DNA of 64,000 nt, taken from positions 1,220,316-1,284,315 of the forward strand of contig NZ_HG726020.1 of assembly GCF_000499785.1 (NCBI RefSeq), given 5' to 3'. Positions 53,286-62,101 of the stretch are shown piece by piece. The notes below the pieces were generated by a model. It searched no databases. It was not told the DNA's origin and was given only the letters and a program-made list of their open reading frames with translations. This DNA is from Bacteroides neonati (GTDB lineage: Bacteria > Bacteroidota > Bacteroidia > Bacteroidales > Bacteroidaceae). Positions within the stretch are counted from its first letter, which is position 1. Each line of letters starts with the position of its first letter. Made by a program: the position numbers and the translations under genes.

Positions 53286-53473
53286 ACATAACTTTTGAAA
53301 AGATAAATTGTCTTATCAATTACGCTATAGTCATAGCTATGATTGTTTGTTTTGCCCGCCAAACTCTATTTTTAGTGCGTGCCATTAAAAATAAAGACAG
53401 TAGAAGTATAAAAGTTGCTTTATTATTTCTTACTCTTATGGCTGTGGCCGCTTTCTTGATCGTATACTTCTAA
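53276..53473 (+). CDS. Small two-helix membrane protein, unknown
   Basis: 65 residues: helix one about residues 13-33 (NYAIVIAMIVCFARQTLFLV), a charged loop IKNKDSRSIK, and helix two to the C-terminus (VALLFLTLMAVAAFLIVYF). The two-helix hairpin with a basic loop is coherent with a genuine membrane protein, but the family is unknown. Lies between the RDD gene and a pseudogene. Confidence 0.5.
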   Translation: MLINITFEKINCLINYAIVIAMIVCFARQTLFLVRAIKNKDSRSIKVALLFLTLMAVAAFLIVYF

Positions 53474-53482
53474 TAAAAATCG

Positions 53483-53819
53483 ATGAAAGCAATTTAGTTG
53501 GAAAGCAACTGCTCTGTTGGTTGCAGTGCTGTGGTTCGGTTTATCCTCTTGCATCACATAGGGCGATAAAAAAGAAGAGACGGGTTCGACCATCGAAGGC
53601 ATCTGGGTGGCGGCAGACCTTTCGCTCGAACAGGTCAATACGATTTGGAAGGTGCTCTCTACACGCTCAACAGCCATAAGGCAGGCACAGGTCTCTGCGC
53701 TGGCACAGAGGGTGCGAACTACATTGTCGCTCCCCGAAAGCCGTGCCGAGATAGACCCGGCCACACTGCTGCATACACTCGTACGAGATCACCAATACTA
53801 CGCACTCGAAGAACTCTAA
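53483..53819 (+). pseudogene. Composite pseudogene: lipoprotein start joined to an RDD C-terminal tail
   Basis: ATG AAA GCA ATT at 53483 runs into a stop, but skipping one T of the TTT at 53493-53495 opens SWKATALLVAVLWFGLSSC, a convincing lipoprotein signal. One further in-frame TAG (53559-53561, a single change from CAG) is followed by GDKKEETGSTIEGIWV and then, without a break, AADLSLEQVNTIWKVL and the rest of an RDD tail up to HQYYALEEL. That tail is clearly homologous to the last 71 residues of the intact RDD protein. Two disabling changes in the first third imply a decayed gene formed by fusion or duplication. Residues from GTG 53607 onward might still be translated. Confidence 0.7.
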
Positions 53820-53988
53820 AGCCACCGCTCCGAGGCGCGCAGGGCACTCGTAGGGCGAGAAATCAGGCATTATCGGGCAATGCGTAATAAGTTAAAAGAC
53901 AATAAATTAGGTGAGATAATCTTGTGTAAAACAAAATAAAACCTACCTTACGCGCATCCTTTTAGTAAGAAGTAAAATCTGAATCATC

Positions 53989-54102
53989 ATGAAAAACGAT
54001 CTCCACTATTCCCCCCAAAGTACCCCAAAGAGTAAAAATAGAGCGAGTGCTTCCGTAAAAGAAACGCTATTCGCTCTGCTCATCGTTTCAGTGATTGTTT
54101 GA
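53989..54102 (+). CDS. Possible 37-residue peptide upstream of the HU-like gene
   Basis: ATG at 53989 opens 37 codons: a polar, Ser/Lys-rich N-terminus (MKNDLHYSPQSTPKSK) and a hydrophobic C-terminal helix (ETLFALLIVSVIV). Short hydrophobic peptides labelled 'smalltalk' are often encoded beside HU-like DNA-binding proteins in Bacteroides; this one has the position and general shape but lacks their usual C-terminal end. It precedes the HU-like start by 59 bp. The preceding 169 bp (53820-53988) hold no gene I can support. Confidence 0.4.
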   Translation: MKNDLHYSPQSTPKSKNRASASVKETLFALLIVSVIV

Positions 54103-54161
54103 TTAGTTCTATGAATATTCATTATTTGTTATATTTCACCTAACTAAAACAATTCAACTTT

Positions 54162-54917
54162 ATGGAAAACATTCTGAAAGCTTGGCTGGTAGACAACGCT
54201 GTTACCGTCGACAACAAAGAGGACAAAATCTTGCTGCCCGAAACGGCAGGAAACGCCACCCTGCCCGACATCTATCGGCTGATGAAGGCAGAAGACACGG
54301 GGCTGCGCGAGGAGACGATTCGCCACGTCACCGACCTGTTTCAACGCGTCGTTACGCGGCTCGTACTGAGTGGCTATCAGGTCAACACCGGTCTCTTTTA
54401 TGCCACCCCGCAACTCAGGGGAGTGGTCGAACAGGGCAAATGGAATCCGGAGAAGAACTCCATCTACGTATCCATCACCCAAGGCAAGCAGCTACGCGAG
54501 GCCATCGCCAAGACACGCGTGCAGATTCTGGGCGAGAAGACCCACGGTATGTACATTGCCGGCAGCGAAGATGCCGCCACCCGCGCCGGCGACGGTAGTT
54601 GCACGCCGGGACGCAACTACGTACTCAACGGGCGGATGCTCAAGGTAATGGGTACCGACCCCGAGGTAGGTATCACCCTTACGCCCGAATCGGGAACGCC
54701 CATCAAGCTGTCGGCCGACATGATTGCCGTCAATAACCCCTCTCAACTCATCATCCTGCTACCGGCCGATCTGGCCAAGGGAACCTACGAACTGAAGGTG
54801 ACCACACAGTTTGCAGGAGGGGGAAAAGCACTCAAAACACCCCGTTCGGTGAGCAAGCTCATCACCGTGAATGATGGCGATGGTACGGCCGACGAACCCG
54901 AAAATCCCTTTGGATAA
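54162..54917 (+). CDS. HU-like DNA-binding protein with DUF4469 domain
   Basis: 251 residues. The N-terminal 125 resemble the Bacteroidetes HU-like fold (LPDIYRLMKAEDTGLREETI, VVTRLVLSGYQVNTGLFYATP), with helices then a beta-arm. The C-terminal part (about 150-240) is the DUF4469 Ig-like domain (VGITLTPESGTPIKLSADMI, NNPSQLIILLPADLAKGTYEL). Likely a nucleoid or surface-regulated DNA-binding protein; its function in Bacteroides is not established. It is distinctly more G/C-rich than the small ORFs before it, and strong hairpins follow its stop. Confidence 0.85.
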   Translation: MENILKAWLVDNAVTVDNKEDKILLPETAGNATLPDIYRLMKAEDTGLREETIRHVTDLFQRVVTRLVLSGYQVNTGLFYATPQLRGVVEQGKWNPEKNSIYVSITQGKQLREAIAKTRVQILGEKTHGMYIAGSEDAATRAGDGSCTPGRNYVLNGRMLKVMGTDPEVGITLTPESGTPIKLSADMIAVNNPSQLIILLPADLAKGTYELKVTTQFAGGGKALKTPRSVSKLITVNDGDGTADEPENPFG

Positions 54918-54918
54918 T

Positions 54919-54990
54919 GCACAGGGTGTGCAGCCTTGCGGTACACCTCTGTACCGCAAGGCTGCACACCCTGTGCCGACTGTCGGCACA
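54919..54990. terminator. 26-bp perfect hairpin with an overlapping alternative hairpin
   Basis: 54919-54944 pairs perfectly with 54951-54976 (26 bp, 6-nt loop), starting 2 bp after the HU-like stop. The last five bases of the right arm also belong to a second stem, 54972-54979 with 54983-54990 (8 bp, 3-nt loop), so the two cannot form fully together. No T tract follows. It may end transcription, protect the mRNA 3' end, or be a remnant of a mobile repeat. Confidence 0.75.
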
Positions 54991-55054
54991 CCAACGTACC
55001 GACGCACTGCCTGCCGTGCCCAAGTAAAAGGCAGACGAAGCCGGAAACGAAACA

Positions 55055-55105
55055 GAGGTTGCAAGCATCCCCCGCCACAGCACGTGGGAGGATGGTTGCA
55101 ACCTC
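55055..55105. terminator. Hairpin between convergent genes
   Basis: GAGGTTGCAA (55055-55064) pairs with TTGCAACCTC (55096-55105); inside, a further imperfect stem of about seven pairs (CATCCCCC with GGGAGGATG) closes a small loop. It lies between the convergent HU-like gene and the acidic-protein gene and could terminate transcription from either side; CTTTCT follows on the plus strand. Confidence 0.6.
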
Positions 55106-55190
55106 TTTCTCACTCCGACTACCACCACACACACAACAGAAAAAAGAGAGGGGGGCGGAGGCAGTGCAAAGGATCGTTTCTCCTGTCTCG

Positions 55191-55526
55191 TTATTCCACC
55201 TGTCCCAGAGAGTTTCCGTATTCCATTTCTCCCTGAACCACGAAAAGAACCTCCTCGGGATCATACGTTCCCATGTCATCTTTCTTGGCTTCTTTCACGA
55301 TGTAATCTACCACCTGTTCCAAGTCGATGTTGACGTACCCATCGGCATCGGGTTGAGCATCGAGTATGCCGCTTTCGGCGTAGTACTCGTCAATCAGATC
55401 CAGAAAGTAATACAACTCGTCCTGCGAAAACTTTTCTTTCAGCTCTTGTGGCAGGTAGTTTTGGATGAACTCGATGGTCTTTTCATCATCGGCATCAGCA
55501 AGTAAAAAATCGTCTTCCAGTCCCAT
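55191..55526 (-). CDS. Small acidic protein downstream of thioredoxin
   Basis: 111 residues, very acidic (LADADDEKTIEFIQNYLPQEL, DELYYFLDLIDEYYAESG), largely helical, cytosolic. Conserved in Bacteroides next to trxA and dnaE as far as I recall, with no assigned function. It lies 39 bp after trxA on the same strand and is probably co-transcribed with it. Confidence 0.75.
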   Translation of the reverse strand: MGLEDDFLLADADDEKTIEFIQNYLPQELKEKFSQDELYYFLDLIDEYYAESGILDAQPDADGYVNIDLEQVVDYIVKEAKKDDMGTYDPEEVLFVVQGEMEYGNSLGQVE

Positions 55527-55565
55527 AATCAGTTAAATTAAAAAGGTGAAACGTATAGCGAAATA

Positions 55566-55880
55566 CTATAATAAGTTCTTTATCTTCTCGATGAATGCAG
55601 ACTTGGCCACAGCACCCACTTGCTTATCGACCATAGCACCGTCTTTGAAGAAGAGCACGGTGGGGATGTTGCGAATACCGTATTCGGCGGGGAGTTCGGT
55701 GTTCTCATCCACGTCGCACTTGCCGATGATTACTTGTCCCTCGTACTCGGTTGCCAATTCTTCGATGATAGGACCTACCATCTTGCACGGGCCGCACCAG
55801 GGAGCCCAAAAGTCTACAACCACGGGCTTTCCTTCTGCAAGGAGCTCTTTAAAGTTGTCGTCTGTAATTACTAAAGCCAT
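55566..55880 (-). CDS. trxA: Thioredoxin
   Basis: 104 residues, normal length. It carries the redox motif WCGPC in VVDFWAPWCGPCKMVGP (about residue 30), the cis-Pro loop IRNIPTVLFFKDG and the end AFIEKIKNLL. It reduces protein disulfides in the cytoplasm. Its start is 42 bp after dnaE, so it is likely read from the dnaE transcript or a promoter within the short gap. Confidence 0.97.
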   Translation of the reverse strand: MALVITDDNFKELLAEGKPVVVDFWAPWCGPCKMVGPIIEELATEYEGQVIIGKCDVDENTELPAEYGIRNIPTVLFFKDGAMVDKQVGAVAKSAFIEKIKNLL

Positions 55881-55922
55881 GTTCGTTTTAATTTTAAATA
55901 TGTTATTACTCCGGCAAATATA

Positions 55923-58900
55923 CTAATTTATCCGGAATTCAAGTTCGGGGTGTTGATTTAAAAAAGAGATTAATTCTTTCCCTACCGAGAGTTTTATGGG
56001 TCGGGCGATGAAATCGACATACATCTTTTCGTCCGGGTCGTTTATTTTAAAATAGAGCTCGGTGTTGCCCGTACGCTCCTTGACCAAGGTCGAGAGTTCG
56101 TTGACCAGCGTTGAGTCGATGGCCGAGAGGGGGATCATGATGGTCATCTTTTCGACCAGCTTCTCCTTCACATCGGGCAGGAGCTCCATTGAGGTGATCT
56201 TGATCTCCAGCTCATCCTGCCGCCACTGCTTGGCCTGACAGCGAGCCTTCATGTAGAGGAAGGTTCCTTCGCCCAAATAGCCTTGGTAGGTCACCCAGTC
56301 GTTGCCGAAGAAGGGGAGTTCGGTGAATCCCGAGTAGTCTTCGATCTTGACAATTCCGTAAGGATTGCCGTTCTTGCTGATGCCCCGGCGCACGGCGGTA
56401 ACGATGCCTCCCATGGTGATTTCGCGCCCGGCCAGCGAGGCTTTATCTTCGAGTTCGGACAGGTGGGTGTTGCAGACATGATCGAGCACGATGGCGTATT
56501 CATCGAGCGGGTGTGCCGAGAGATAGATGCCGACAAGCTCGCGCTCCTTGTTCAACCGTTCCAGATCGCCCCAACGCTCGGCGGGAAGAATCTCGGGCGT
56601 TGCGATATCGACCACGTTATCGCCTCCGAAGAGGGAATTGACGGCAGCGGCCTTATCGGTCTGATAGCGGTTTCCGTAGCGCATCAGTGTTTCGATGAAC
56701 ACCTCATTGCGCGAATTGACGGCAAAGAACTGTTCGCGCTTGAGCTCGGGAAAGCTGTCGAACCCTCCGGCCAAAGCGAGGCACTCCATATTCTTTTTGT
56801 TGCAGGCATTGAGGTTGACGCGCTGCACAAAATCGAAAATACCGGTGAAGGGGCCATTCGCCCGCCGCTCCTCGATGATGCTTTGCACAGCGGCTTCGCC
56901 GACACCCTTTACGGCGCCGAGCCCAAAGCGGATGTTGCCCTCTTTGTTGACCGTAAATTTGAGATTACTCTCATTCACATCGGGGCCTAAAACCGACATG
57001 CCCATCGCCTTGCACTCGTCCATCAGCTTGGTAATATCGGTGATATTCGATAAACTTCGGCTCATAACGGCCGCCATATACTCCGAAGGATAATTGGCTT
57101 TGAGGTATGCGGTTTGATAGGCCACCCACGAGTAGCAGGTAGCGTGCGACTTATTGAAGGCGTAGGAGGCAAACTTCTCCCAGTCGCCCCAGATCTTCTC
57201 GAGTATCTTGGGGTCGTGTCCGTTCTTACGACCGCCCTCGATAAACTGAGGCTTCATGTGATCGAGCTTGTCGCGCAACTTCTTACCCATCGCCTTACGC
57301 AGGGCATCGGACTCACCGCGGGTGAAATCGGCCAGCAGACGCGACAGCAACATGACCTGTTCTTGATAAACCGTAATTCCGTACGTATCTTTCAGGTATT
57401 TCTCCATGACGGGGATGTCATATTCGATGGGCTTACGGCCGTGTTTACGGTCGATAAAGTCGGGTATATAATCCATAGGCCCCGGTCGGTAGAGGGCGTT
57501 CATGGCAATAAGGTCTTCGAACGTGGTGGGTTGCAACTCGCGCAGGTACTTTTGCATACCGGCCGACTCGAACTGGAAGGTACCCACCGTGCGCCCGTCG
57601 CTATAAAGCTTATAGGTGACCGGATCGGCTATATCGATGGTATCGATGTCGATATGGATGCCGCGGCTTAACCGGACATTCTCAACGGCTTCTTTGATGA
57701 TGGAGAGGGTTTTGAGGCCGAGGAAGTCCATCTTGATCAGCCCGGTATCTTCGATAACCGAACCTTCGTACTGGGTCACCAGCATCTTCTCGCCCGTTTC
57801 TTTATCGTCGGCCGTGCTTACAGGCACCCAGTCGGTGATGTCGTCGCGACAAATAATGGTTCCGCAGGCGTGTACACCCGTTCCGCGCACGTTGCCTTCG
57901 AGCATTTTAGCGTACTTAATCGTATCGCGTACCTGAGGGTCGGGCGAGGCTTCTGCCGCTTGCAACTCTGCCACGTAATCGATGGCGTTGCGCAGGTTTA
58001 GTTTCTTGTCGGGAATCTTATCGGGCACGAGCTTCGTCAAGCGATCCGATTCGGACAAGGGCAGTTTCTGCACACGAGCCACATCCTTGATCGCCGACTT
58101 CGTGGCCATGGTGCCGTAGGTAATGATATGAGCTACCTTTTCGGACCCGTACTTTTCGGTTACCCAACGAAGCACTTGTCCGCGACCGTCATCATCAAAG
58201 TCGATATCGATATCGGGAAGGGAGATACGGTCGGGATTGAGGAAACGCTCGAACAGCAGGTCGTACTGAATAGGGTCTATTTTCGTAATCTGCAAACAGT
58301 AGGCAACGGCCGATCCGGCAGCCGAACCACGTCCGGGACCCACCGAGACTCCCATACTGCGGCCGGCGGCAATAAAGTCCTGCACAATGAGGAAGTAGCC
58401 GGGGAAACCCATCGTCTTCATGATGTACAACTCGAAAACCAAACGTTCCTTGACCTCGGGTGCCAACGGGTCGCCATAAAACTTCTTGGCTCCTTCGAAC
58501 GTCAGCTTAGCCAGGTAGTCGGCTTCGAGTTTGATACGATAGAGTTTATCGTATCCACCCAGCGTTTTTATTTTGTTGTTGGCATCTTCCTCGCTGAGCA
58601 CCACATTGCCATTCTCGTCGCGGGTGAACTCATTGAAAAGATCCTCTTCCGTATATTTCTGACGATAGCCCTCTTCTGTACCAAACTCTTCGGGGATATC
58701 GAAAGTAGGCATAATAGGGGCATGGTCGATGGAGTAATATTCTACTTTATCGAGAATCTCGAGCGTGTTGCTCAAGGCTTCGGGCACATCTTCGAAAAGC
58801 CGGTTCATCTCCTCCCGGGTCTTCATCCACTCCTGCTTGGTGTAGAGCATCCGCTTGGGGTCGTCAAGATCCTTGCCGGTACTCAAACAAATGAGTCGGT

Positions 58901-59717
58901 CGTGCGCCTCTGCATGTTCTTCGTTTACAAAGTGAACATCGTTGGAGCAGATCAGCTTAACACCATATTTACGAGACAGCTTGATCAGGTGCTCGTTAAC
59001 GTTGGCCTGCAAGGGATACGCCTCATAATTGGCACGCGGCACGGTGGCTTTGTGGCGTTGAAGTTCGAGGTAATAATCGTCACCAAACAGTTTTTTATAC
59101 CAGCGCACAGTCTCTTCGGCTTCATCAAGCAATCCTTGTGTGATTTTGCGAGGCACCTCGCCACCCAGACAAGCCGAGCAAATGATTAATCCCTCGTGGT
59201 ATTTTTCAAGATCGTTTCGGTCGGTACGCGGACGCATATAGTACCCTTCGGTCCATGCGCGCGACACCAGTTTGATCAGGTTGTGATAGCCTTTTTCGTT
59301 TTTAGCCAATACGATAAGGTGGTAACCGCTCTGATCGGGTCTTCCCTCTTTTTTATCCATGGTGCGGCGAGCCACATACATCTCGCAACCAATAATCGGC
59401 TTAAAAAGTTTCGCTTCGGCTTCGGCTATTTGTCGCTTGCAGGTGGCTATTTCATCCTCCTTATTTTCACATTCGACTTTCCCCTGCTCAATGGCTGTAA
59501 TGCGCTTCTTGAGTTGTTTGATTTCGCCCCTGGGTCCGCTGTTTTTCTTATTGACGTAGTTGGTGAATTCTTTAATTCCAAACATGTTACCATGATCGGT
59601 AACGGCAATCCCTTTCATTCCGTCCTTCATGGCTTTGTCGACCAACGCACTGACGCTGGCCTGACCATCTAAAAGAGAATACTGAGTATGAACATGTAAA
59701 TGAACGAAATCCTGCAT
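55923..59717 (-). CDS. dnaE: DNA polymerase III alpha subunit
   Basis: 1264 residues. N-terminal PHP domain (FVHLHVHTQYSLLDGQAS, about 1-300), catalytic core with GPGRGSAAGSAVAYCL and the metal-binding aspartates in PDIDIDFDDDGRGQVL, then the palm-finger motifs (KMDFLGLKTLSII, ALYRPGPMDYIPDF), a helix-hairpin-helix section and an OB domain near the C-terminus (ITMGGIVTAVRRGISKNGNP). It is the replicative polymerase. The length, about 100 residues above E. coli DnaE, is usual for Bacteroidetes; extra residues lie near 85-115 (EIKQLKKRITAIEQGK). Confidence 0.98.
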   Translation of the reverse strand: MQDFVHLHVHTQYSLLDGQASVSALVDKAMKDGMKGIAVTDHGNMFGIKEFTNYVNKKNSGPRGEIKQLKKRITAIEQGKVECENKEDEIATCKRQIAEAEAKLFKPIIGCEMYVARRTMDKKEGRPDQSGYHLIVLAKNEKGYHNLIKLVSRAWTEGYYMRPRTDRNDLEKYHEGLIICSACLGGEVPRKITQGLLDEAEETVRWYKKLFGDDYYLELQRHKATVPRANYEAYPLQANVNEHLIKLSRKYGVKLICSNDVHFVNEEHAEAHDRLICLSTGKDLDDPKRMLYTKQEWMKTREEMNRLFEDVPEALSNTLEILDKVEYYSIDHAPIMPTFDIPEEFGTEEGYRQKYTEEDLFNEFTRDENGNVVLSEEDANNKIKTLGGYDKLYRIKLEADYLAKLTFEGAKKFYGDPLAPEVKERLVFELYIMKTMGFPGYFLIVQDFIAAGRSMGVSVGPGRGSAAGSAVAYCLQITKIDPIQYDLLFERFLNPDRISLPDIDIDFDDDGRGQVLRWVTEKYGSEKVAHIITYGTMATKSAIKDVARVQKLPLSESDRLTKLVPDKIPDKKLNLRNAIDYVAELQAAEASPDPQVRDTIKYAKMLEGNVRGTGVHACGTIICRDDITDWVPVSTADDKETGEKMLVTQYEGSVIEDTGLIKMDFLGLKTLSIIKEAVENVRLSRGIHIDIDTIDIADPVTYKLYSDGRTVGTFQFESAGMQKYLRELQPTTFEDLIAMNALYRPGPMDYIPDFIDRKHGRKPIEYDIPVMEKYLKDTYGITVYQEQVMLLSRLLADFTRGESDALRKAMGKKLRDKLDHMKPQFIEGGRKNGHDPKILEKIWGDWEKFASYAFNKSHATCYSWVAYQTAYLKANYPSEYMAAVMSRSLSNITDITKLMDECKAMGMSVLGPDVNESNLKFTVNKEGNIRFGLGAVKGVGEAAVQSIIEERRANGPFTGIFDFVQRVNLNACNKKNMECLALAGGFDSFPELKREQFFAVNSRNEVFIETLMRYGNRYQTDKAAAVNSLFGGDNVVDIATPEILPAERWGDLERLNKERELVGIYLSAHPLDEYAIVLDHVCNTHLSELEDKASLAGREITMGGIVTAVRRGISKNGNPYGIVKIEDYSGFTELPFFGNDWVTYQGYLGEGTFLYMKARCQAKQWRQDELEIKITSMELLPDVKEKLVEKMTIMIPLSAIDSTLVNELSTLVKERTGNTELYFKINDPDEKMYVDFIARPIKLSVGKELISFLNQHPELEFRIN

Positions 59718-59769
59718 AGTGATAGTTGATGATTTGAAGGCATAAAAGTACTACCTCTGGCGTTACGAA

Positions 59770-59777
59770 CAAAAATA
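59770..59777 (-). promoter_or_regulatory. -7 promoter box for dnaE
   Basis: TATTTTTG on the minus strand (59777-59770) matches TAnnTTTG, 53 bp before the dnaE start. No good -33 box at the exact spacing. It lies 68 bp from the divergent psd box. Confidence 0.5.
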
Positions 59778-59844
59778 ATAGGCTAAAAGTTATCAACATC
59801 GGTATTTCTCTGCCCATTTACTTGCTCGGTTTTCAAAATTAGTA

Positions 59845-59852
59845 TATTTTTG
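59845..59852 (+). promoter_or_regulatory. -7 promoter box for psd
   Basis: TATTTTTG matches TAnnTTTG exactly, 27 bp before the psd start; TTGC at 59822-59825 lies near the -33 position. Confidence 0.6.
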
Positions 59853-59878
59853 CAGACTATTATCATTAAACTCCACAC

Positions 59879-60565
59879 ATGGGCCGACTTAAAAAATTAA
59901 AGAAAATCCGTATCCATCATGAAGGAACACATATTTTATGGGGTAGCTTCGTATTGTTGCTTGCCATTAATGCCGCTCTTTATTTTGGAATCGACTGTAA
60001 GATACCGTTTTATCTGATAGCCTTAACCAGTACCGTTGTCTATTTGCTGATGGTCAATTTCTTCCGCTGTCCGATACGTCTTTTCGGTCAGGACACTGAA
60101 AAAATTGTCGTAGCTCCGGCCGATGGCAAAATCGTAGTTATCGAAGAGGTGGACGAACACGAATATTTTCACGATCGCCGCATCATGGTATCTATCTTTA
60201 TGAGTGTACTCAACGTACATGCCAACTGGTATCCGGTAGACGGTGTAGTGAAGAAAGTAGGTCATGAAAACGGAAAATTCATGAAAGCATGGCTGCCCAA
60301 AGCCAGCACAGAAAACGAACGTTCGATGGTAGTTATTGAAACTCCCGAAGGAGTGGAAGTAATGGCACGACAAATTGCAGGAGCGATGGCACGCCGTATT
60401 GTTACTTACGCCGAAGTAGGCGAAGAGTGCTACATTGACGAGCACATGGGATTCATCAAATTCGGTTCACGCGTGGATGTGTACCTTCCCTTAGGCACTG
60501 AGATTTGTGTCAGCATGGGACAATTAACGACCGGTAACCAAACAGTTATCGCCAAACTCAATTAA
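59879..60565 (+). CDS. psd: Phosphatidylserine decarboxylase
   Basis: 228 residues of the short (archaeal-type) Psd family. Two N-terminal membrane helices (about 20-60), [13 protein letters not shown] (about 78), HANWYPVDG and the self-cleavage site GSR in [14 protein letters not shown], where Ser becomes the pyruvoyl cofactor. It makes phosphatidylethanolamine from phosphatidylserine at the inner membrane. It is followed 15 bp later by pssA, so the two steps of PE synthesis are encoded together. Confidence 0.96.
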   Translation: MGRLKKLKKIRIHHEGTHILWGSFVLLLAINAALYFGIDCKIPFYLIALTSTVVYLLMVNFFRCPIRLFGQDTEKIVVAPADGKIVVIEEVDEHEYFHDRRIMVSIFMSVLNVHANWYPVDGVVKKVGHENGKFMKAWLPKASTENERSMVVIETPEGVEVMARQIAGAMARRIVTYAEVGEECYIDEHMGFIKFGSRVDVYLPLGTEICVSMGQLTTGNQTVIAKLN

Positions 60566-60580
60566 TCAAAACCTGTCACG

Positions 60581-61285
60581 ATGGCAAACGCTCTTACTCG
60601 TCATATACCGAATACGGTTACCTGCTTCAACTTGTTCTCGGGCTGTATTGCCTGTGTCATGGCTTTCGAAGGTAACTATCAAGCTGCTCTCGGCTTTATC
60701 ATCTTAAGTGCCGTTTTCGATTTCTTCGATGGCATGCTGGCTAGGCTATTAAAAGCACCATCGGCTATTGGTAAAGAATTAGACTCCCTAGCCGATGATA
60801 TCAGTTTTGGTGTAGCACCATCATTGATTATCTTCTCTTTTCTAAAAGAAGTATCTTATCCCGATTTTCTGTTGGGAGTAAAAGAATATATTCCTTATTT
60901 AGCCTTCCTCATCGCCGTCTTTTCGGGGTTGCGATTGGCCAAGTTTAACGTGGACGAGCGGCAAACAAGTTCCTTTATCGGACTGCCAACTCCTGCGAAT
61001 GCACTATTTTGGGGTGCTCTCATTGTAGGAGGATATGATTTCTTATTGGCGCATTTCAACGTTATCTACCTATTGATAGCAGTCTGCCTTTTTTCATGGT
61101 TACTCATTGCAGAGATTCCCATGTTCTCACTGAAATTCAAGAACTTATCATGGAAGGACAATAAGATCAGTTTCATTTTTCTTATCGTTTGCGCACCGTT
61201 ATTGATCTTTCTGGGCATCAGCGGATTTGCAGCGATCATCGCTTGGTATATCATACTTTCACTTTTTACAAGAAAAAATAAATAA
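60581..61285 (+). CDS. pssA: CDP-diacylglycerol-serine O-phosphatidyltransferase
   Basis: 234 residues. The CDP-alcohol phosphatidyltransferase motif DFFDGMLARLLKAPSAIGKELDSLAD (split: DG x2 AR x8 G x3 D x3 D) occurs near residue 45, within a set of about seven membrane helices. It makes phosphatidylserine, which psd then decarboxylates. Starts 15 bp after psd. Confidence 0.96.
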   Translation: MANALTRHIPNTVTCFNLFSGCIACVMAFEGNYQAALGFIILSAVFDFFDGMLARLLKAPSAIGKELDSLADDISFGVAPSLIIFSFLKEVSYPDFLLGVKEYIPYLAFLIAVFSGLRLAKFNVDERQTSSFIGLPTPANALFWGALIVGGYDFLLAHFNVIYLLIAVCLFSWLLIAEIPMFSLKFKNLSWKDNKISFIFLIVCAPLLIFLGISGFAAIIAWYIILSLFTRKNK

Positions 61286-61347
61286 ACAATCCTTTTGGCA
61301 CGTTTGTTGTACTACCAGTTTCAAACAACGTATAAAACGAATAGTCT

Positions 61348-61635
61348 ATGTTTCATTTATTAGGATTCTTATTCATTATCTTCCTTGTTGTACTCGTCAT
61401 CGGCTTATCGATTGTAGGCAGCATATTGCGAGCGGTTTTCGGCTTTGGTCGTCGTCGTTCTACACCGAAGGGTACGCACCGCACCTATCGCAACGTAAAT
61501 CCAACAGAAGGAGATCCTATCTATAAAAATAACGAAAGCGAAGAGGTCATCAACGAGCCATCCGGCACTAAGCATAAGAAGATTTTCACGAAAGAAGAAG
61601 GTGAGTATGTCGATTTTGAAGAGATAAAAGACTGA
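61348..61635 (+). CDS. DUF4834 family membrane protein
   Basis: 95 residues: one N-terminal helix (FLFIIFLVVLVIGLSIVGSI), a basic stretch FGFGRRRSTPKGTH and a polar acidic tail ending EGEYVDFEEIKD, a tail pattern typical for DUF4834. Function unknown. It lies 62 bp after pssA and 6 bp from the convergent tadA stop, so it probably ends the psd-pssA transcript. Confidence 0.8.
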   Translation: MFHLLGFLFIIFLVVLVIGLSIVGSILRAVFGFGRRRSTPKGTHRTYRNVNPTEGDPIYKNNESEEVINEPSGTKHKKIFTKEEGEYVDFEEIKD

Positions 61636-61641
61636 TACTGA

Positions 61642-62079
61642 CTATTTTCGTTTATCGGCAAAGAAGGCTTTCATCAACCCGGCACACTCTTCGGCAAGTA
61701 CACCTTTCACAACCACAGTTTTAGGATGCAAGGCATGAGCTGCGTACTTCTGAAAGCCACGTTTCTCATCTTCCGCACCAAAAACCAGCTTTCCGGTTTG
61801 CGCCCAGGCAATAGCACCTGCGCACATCACGCAAGGTTCTACAGTAACATAAAGAGTACATTCGTTCAAGTATTTACCCCCAAGCACATTGGCAGCAGCC
61901 GTAATGGCTTGCATTTCGGCATGAGCAGTGACATCGTTCAATGCCTCTGTCAGGTTATGGGCACGGGCTATAATGCGCTCACAGCATACCACAACAGCTC
62001 CAACCGGAACCTCGCCACGCTCGCTCGCCTTGGCGGCTTCGAGTAGTGCTTGTTTCATAAAATAAGTATCGTCCAACAT
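61642..62079 (-). CDS. tadA: Nucleoside/tRNA adenosine deaminase
   Basis: 145 residues of the cytidine/deoxycytidylate deaminase family. Zinc site: His and catalytic Glu in VTAHAEMQAI, and Cys pair in VEPCVMCAGAIAWAQ. TadA-like features include the RAHNLTEALND segment. It converts A34 to inosine in tRNA-Arg; guanine deaminase-like activity is the alternative. Convergent with DUF4834. Confidence 0.9.
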   Translation of the reverse strand: MLDDTYFMKQALLEAAKASERGEVPVGAVVVCCERIIARAHNLTEALNDVTAHAEMQAITAAANVLGGKYLNECTLYVTVEPCVMCAGAIAWAQTGKLVFGAEDEKRGFQKYAAHALHPKTVVVKGVLAEECAGLMKAFFADKRK

Positions 62080-62101
62080 AATTCAGGAAGAGGATTGGTC
62101 A

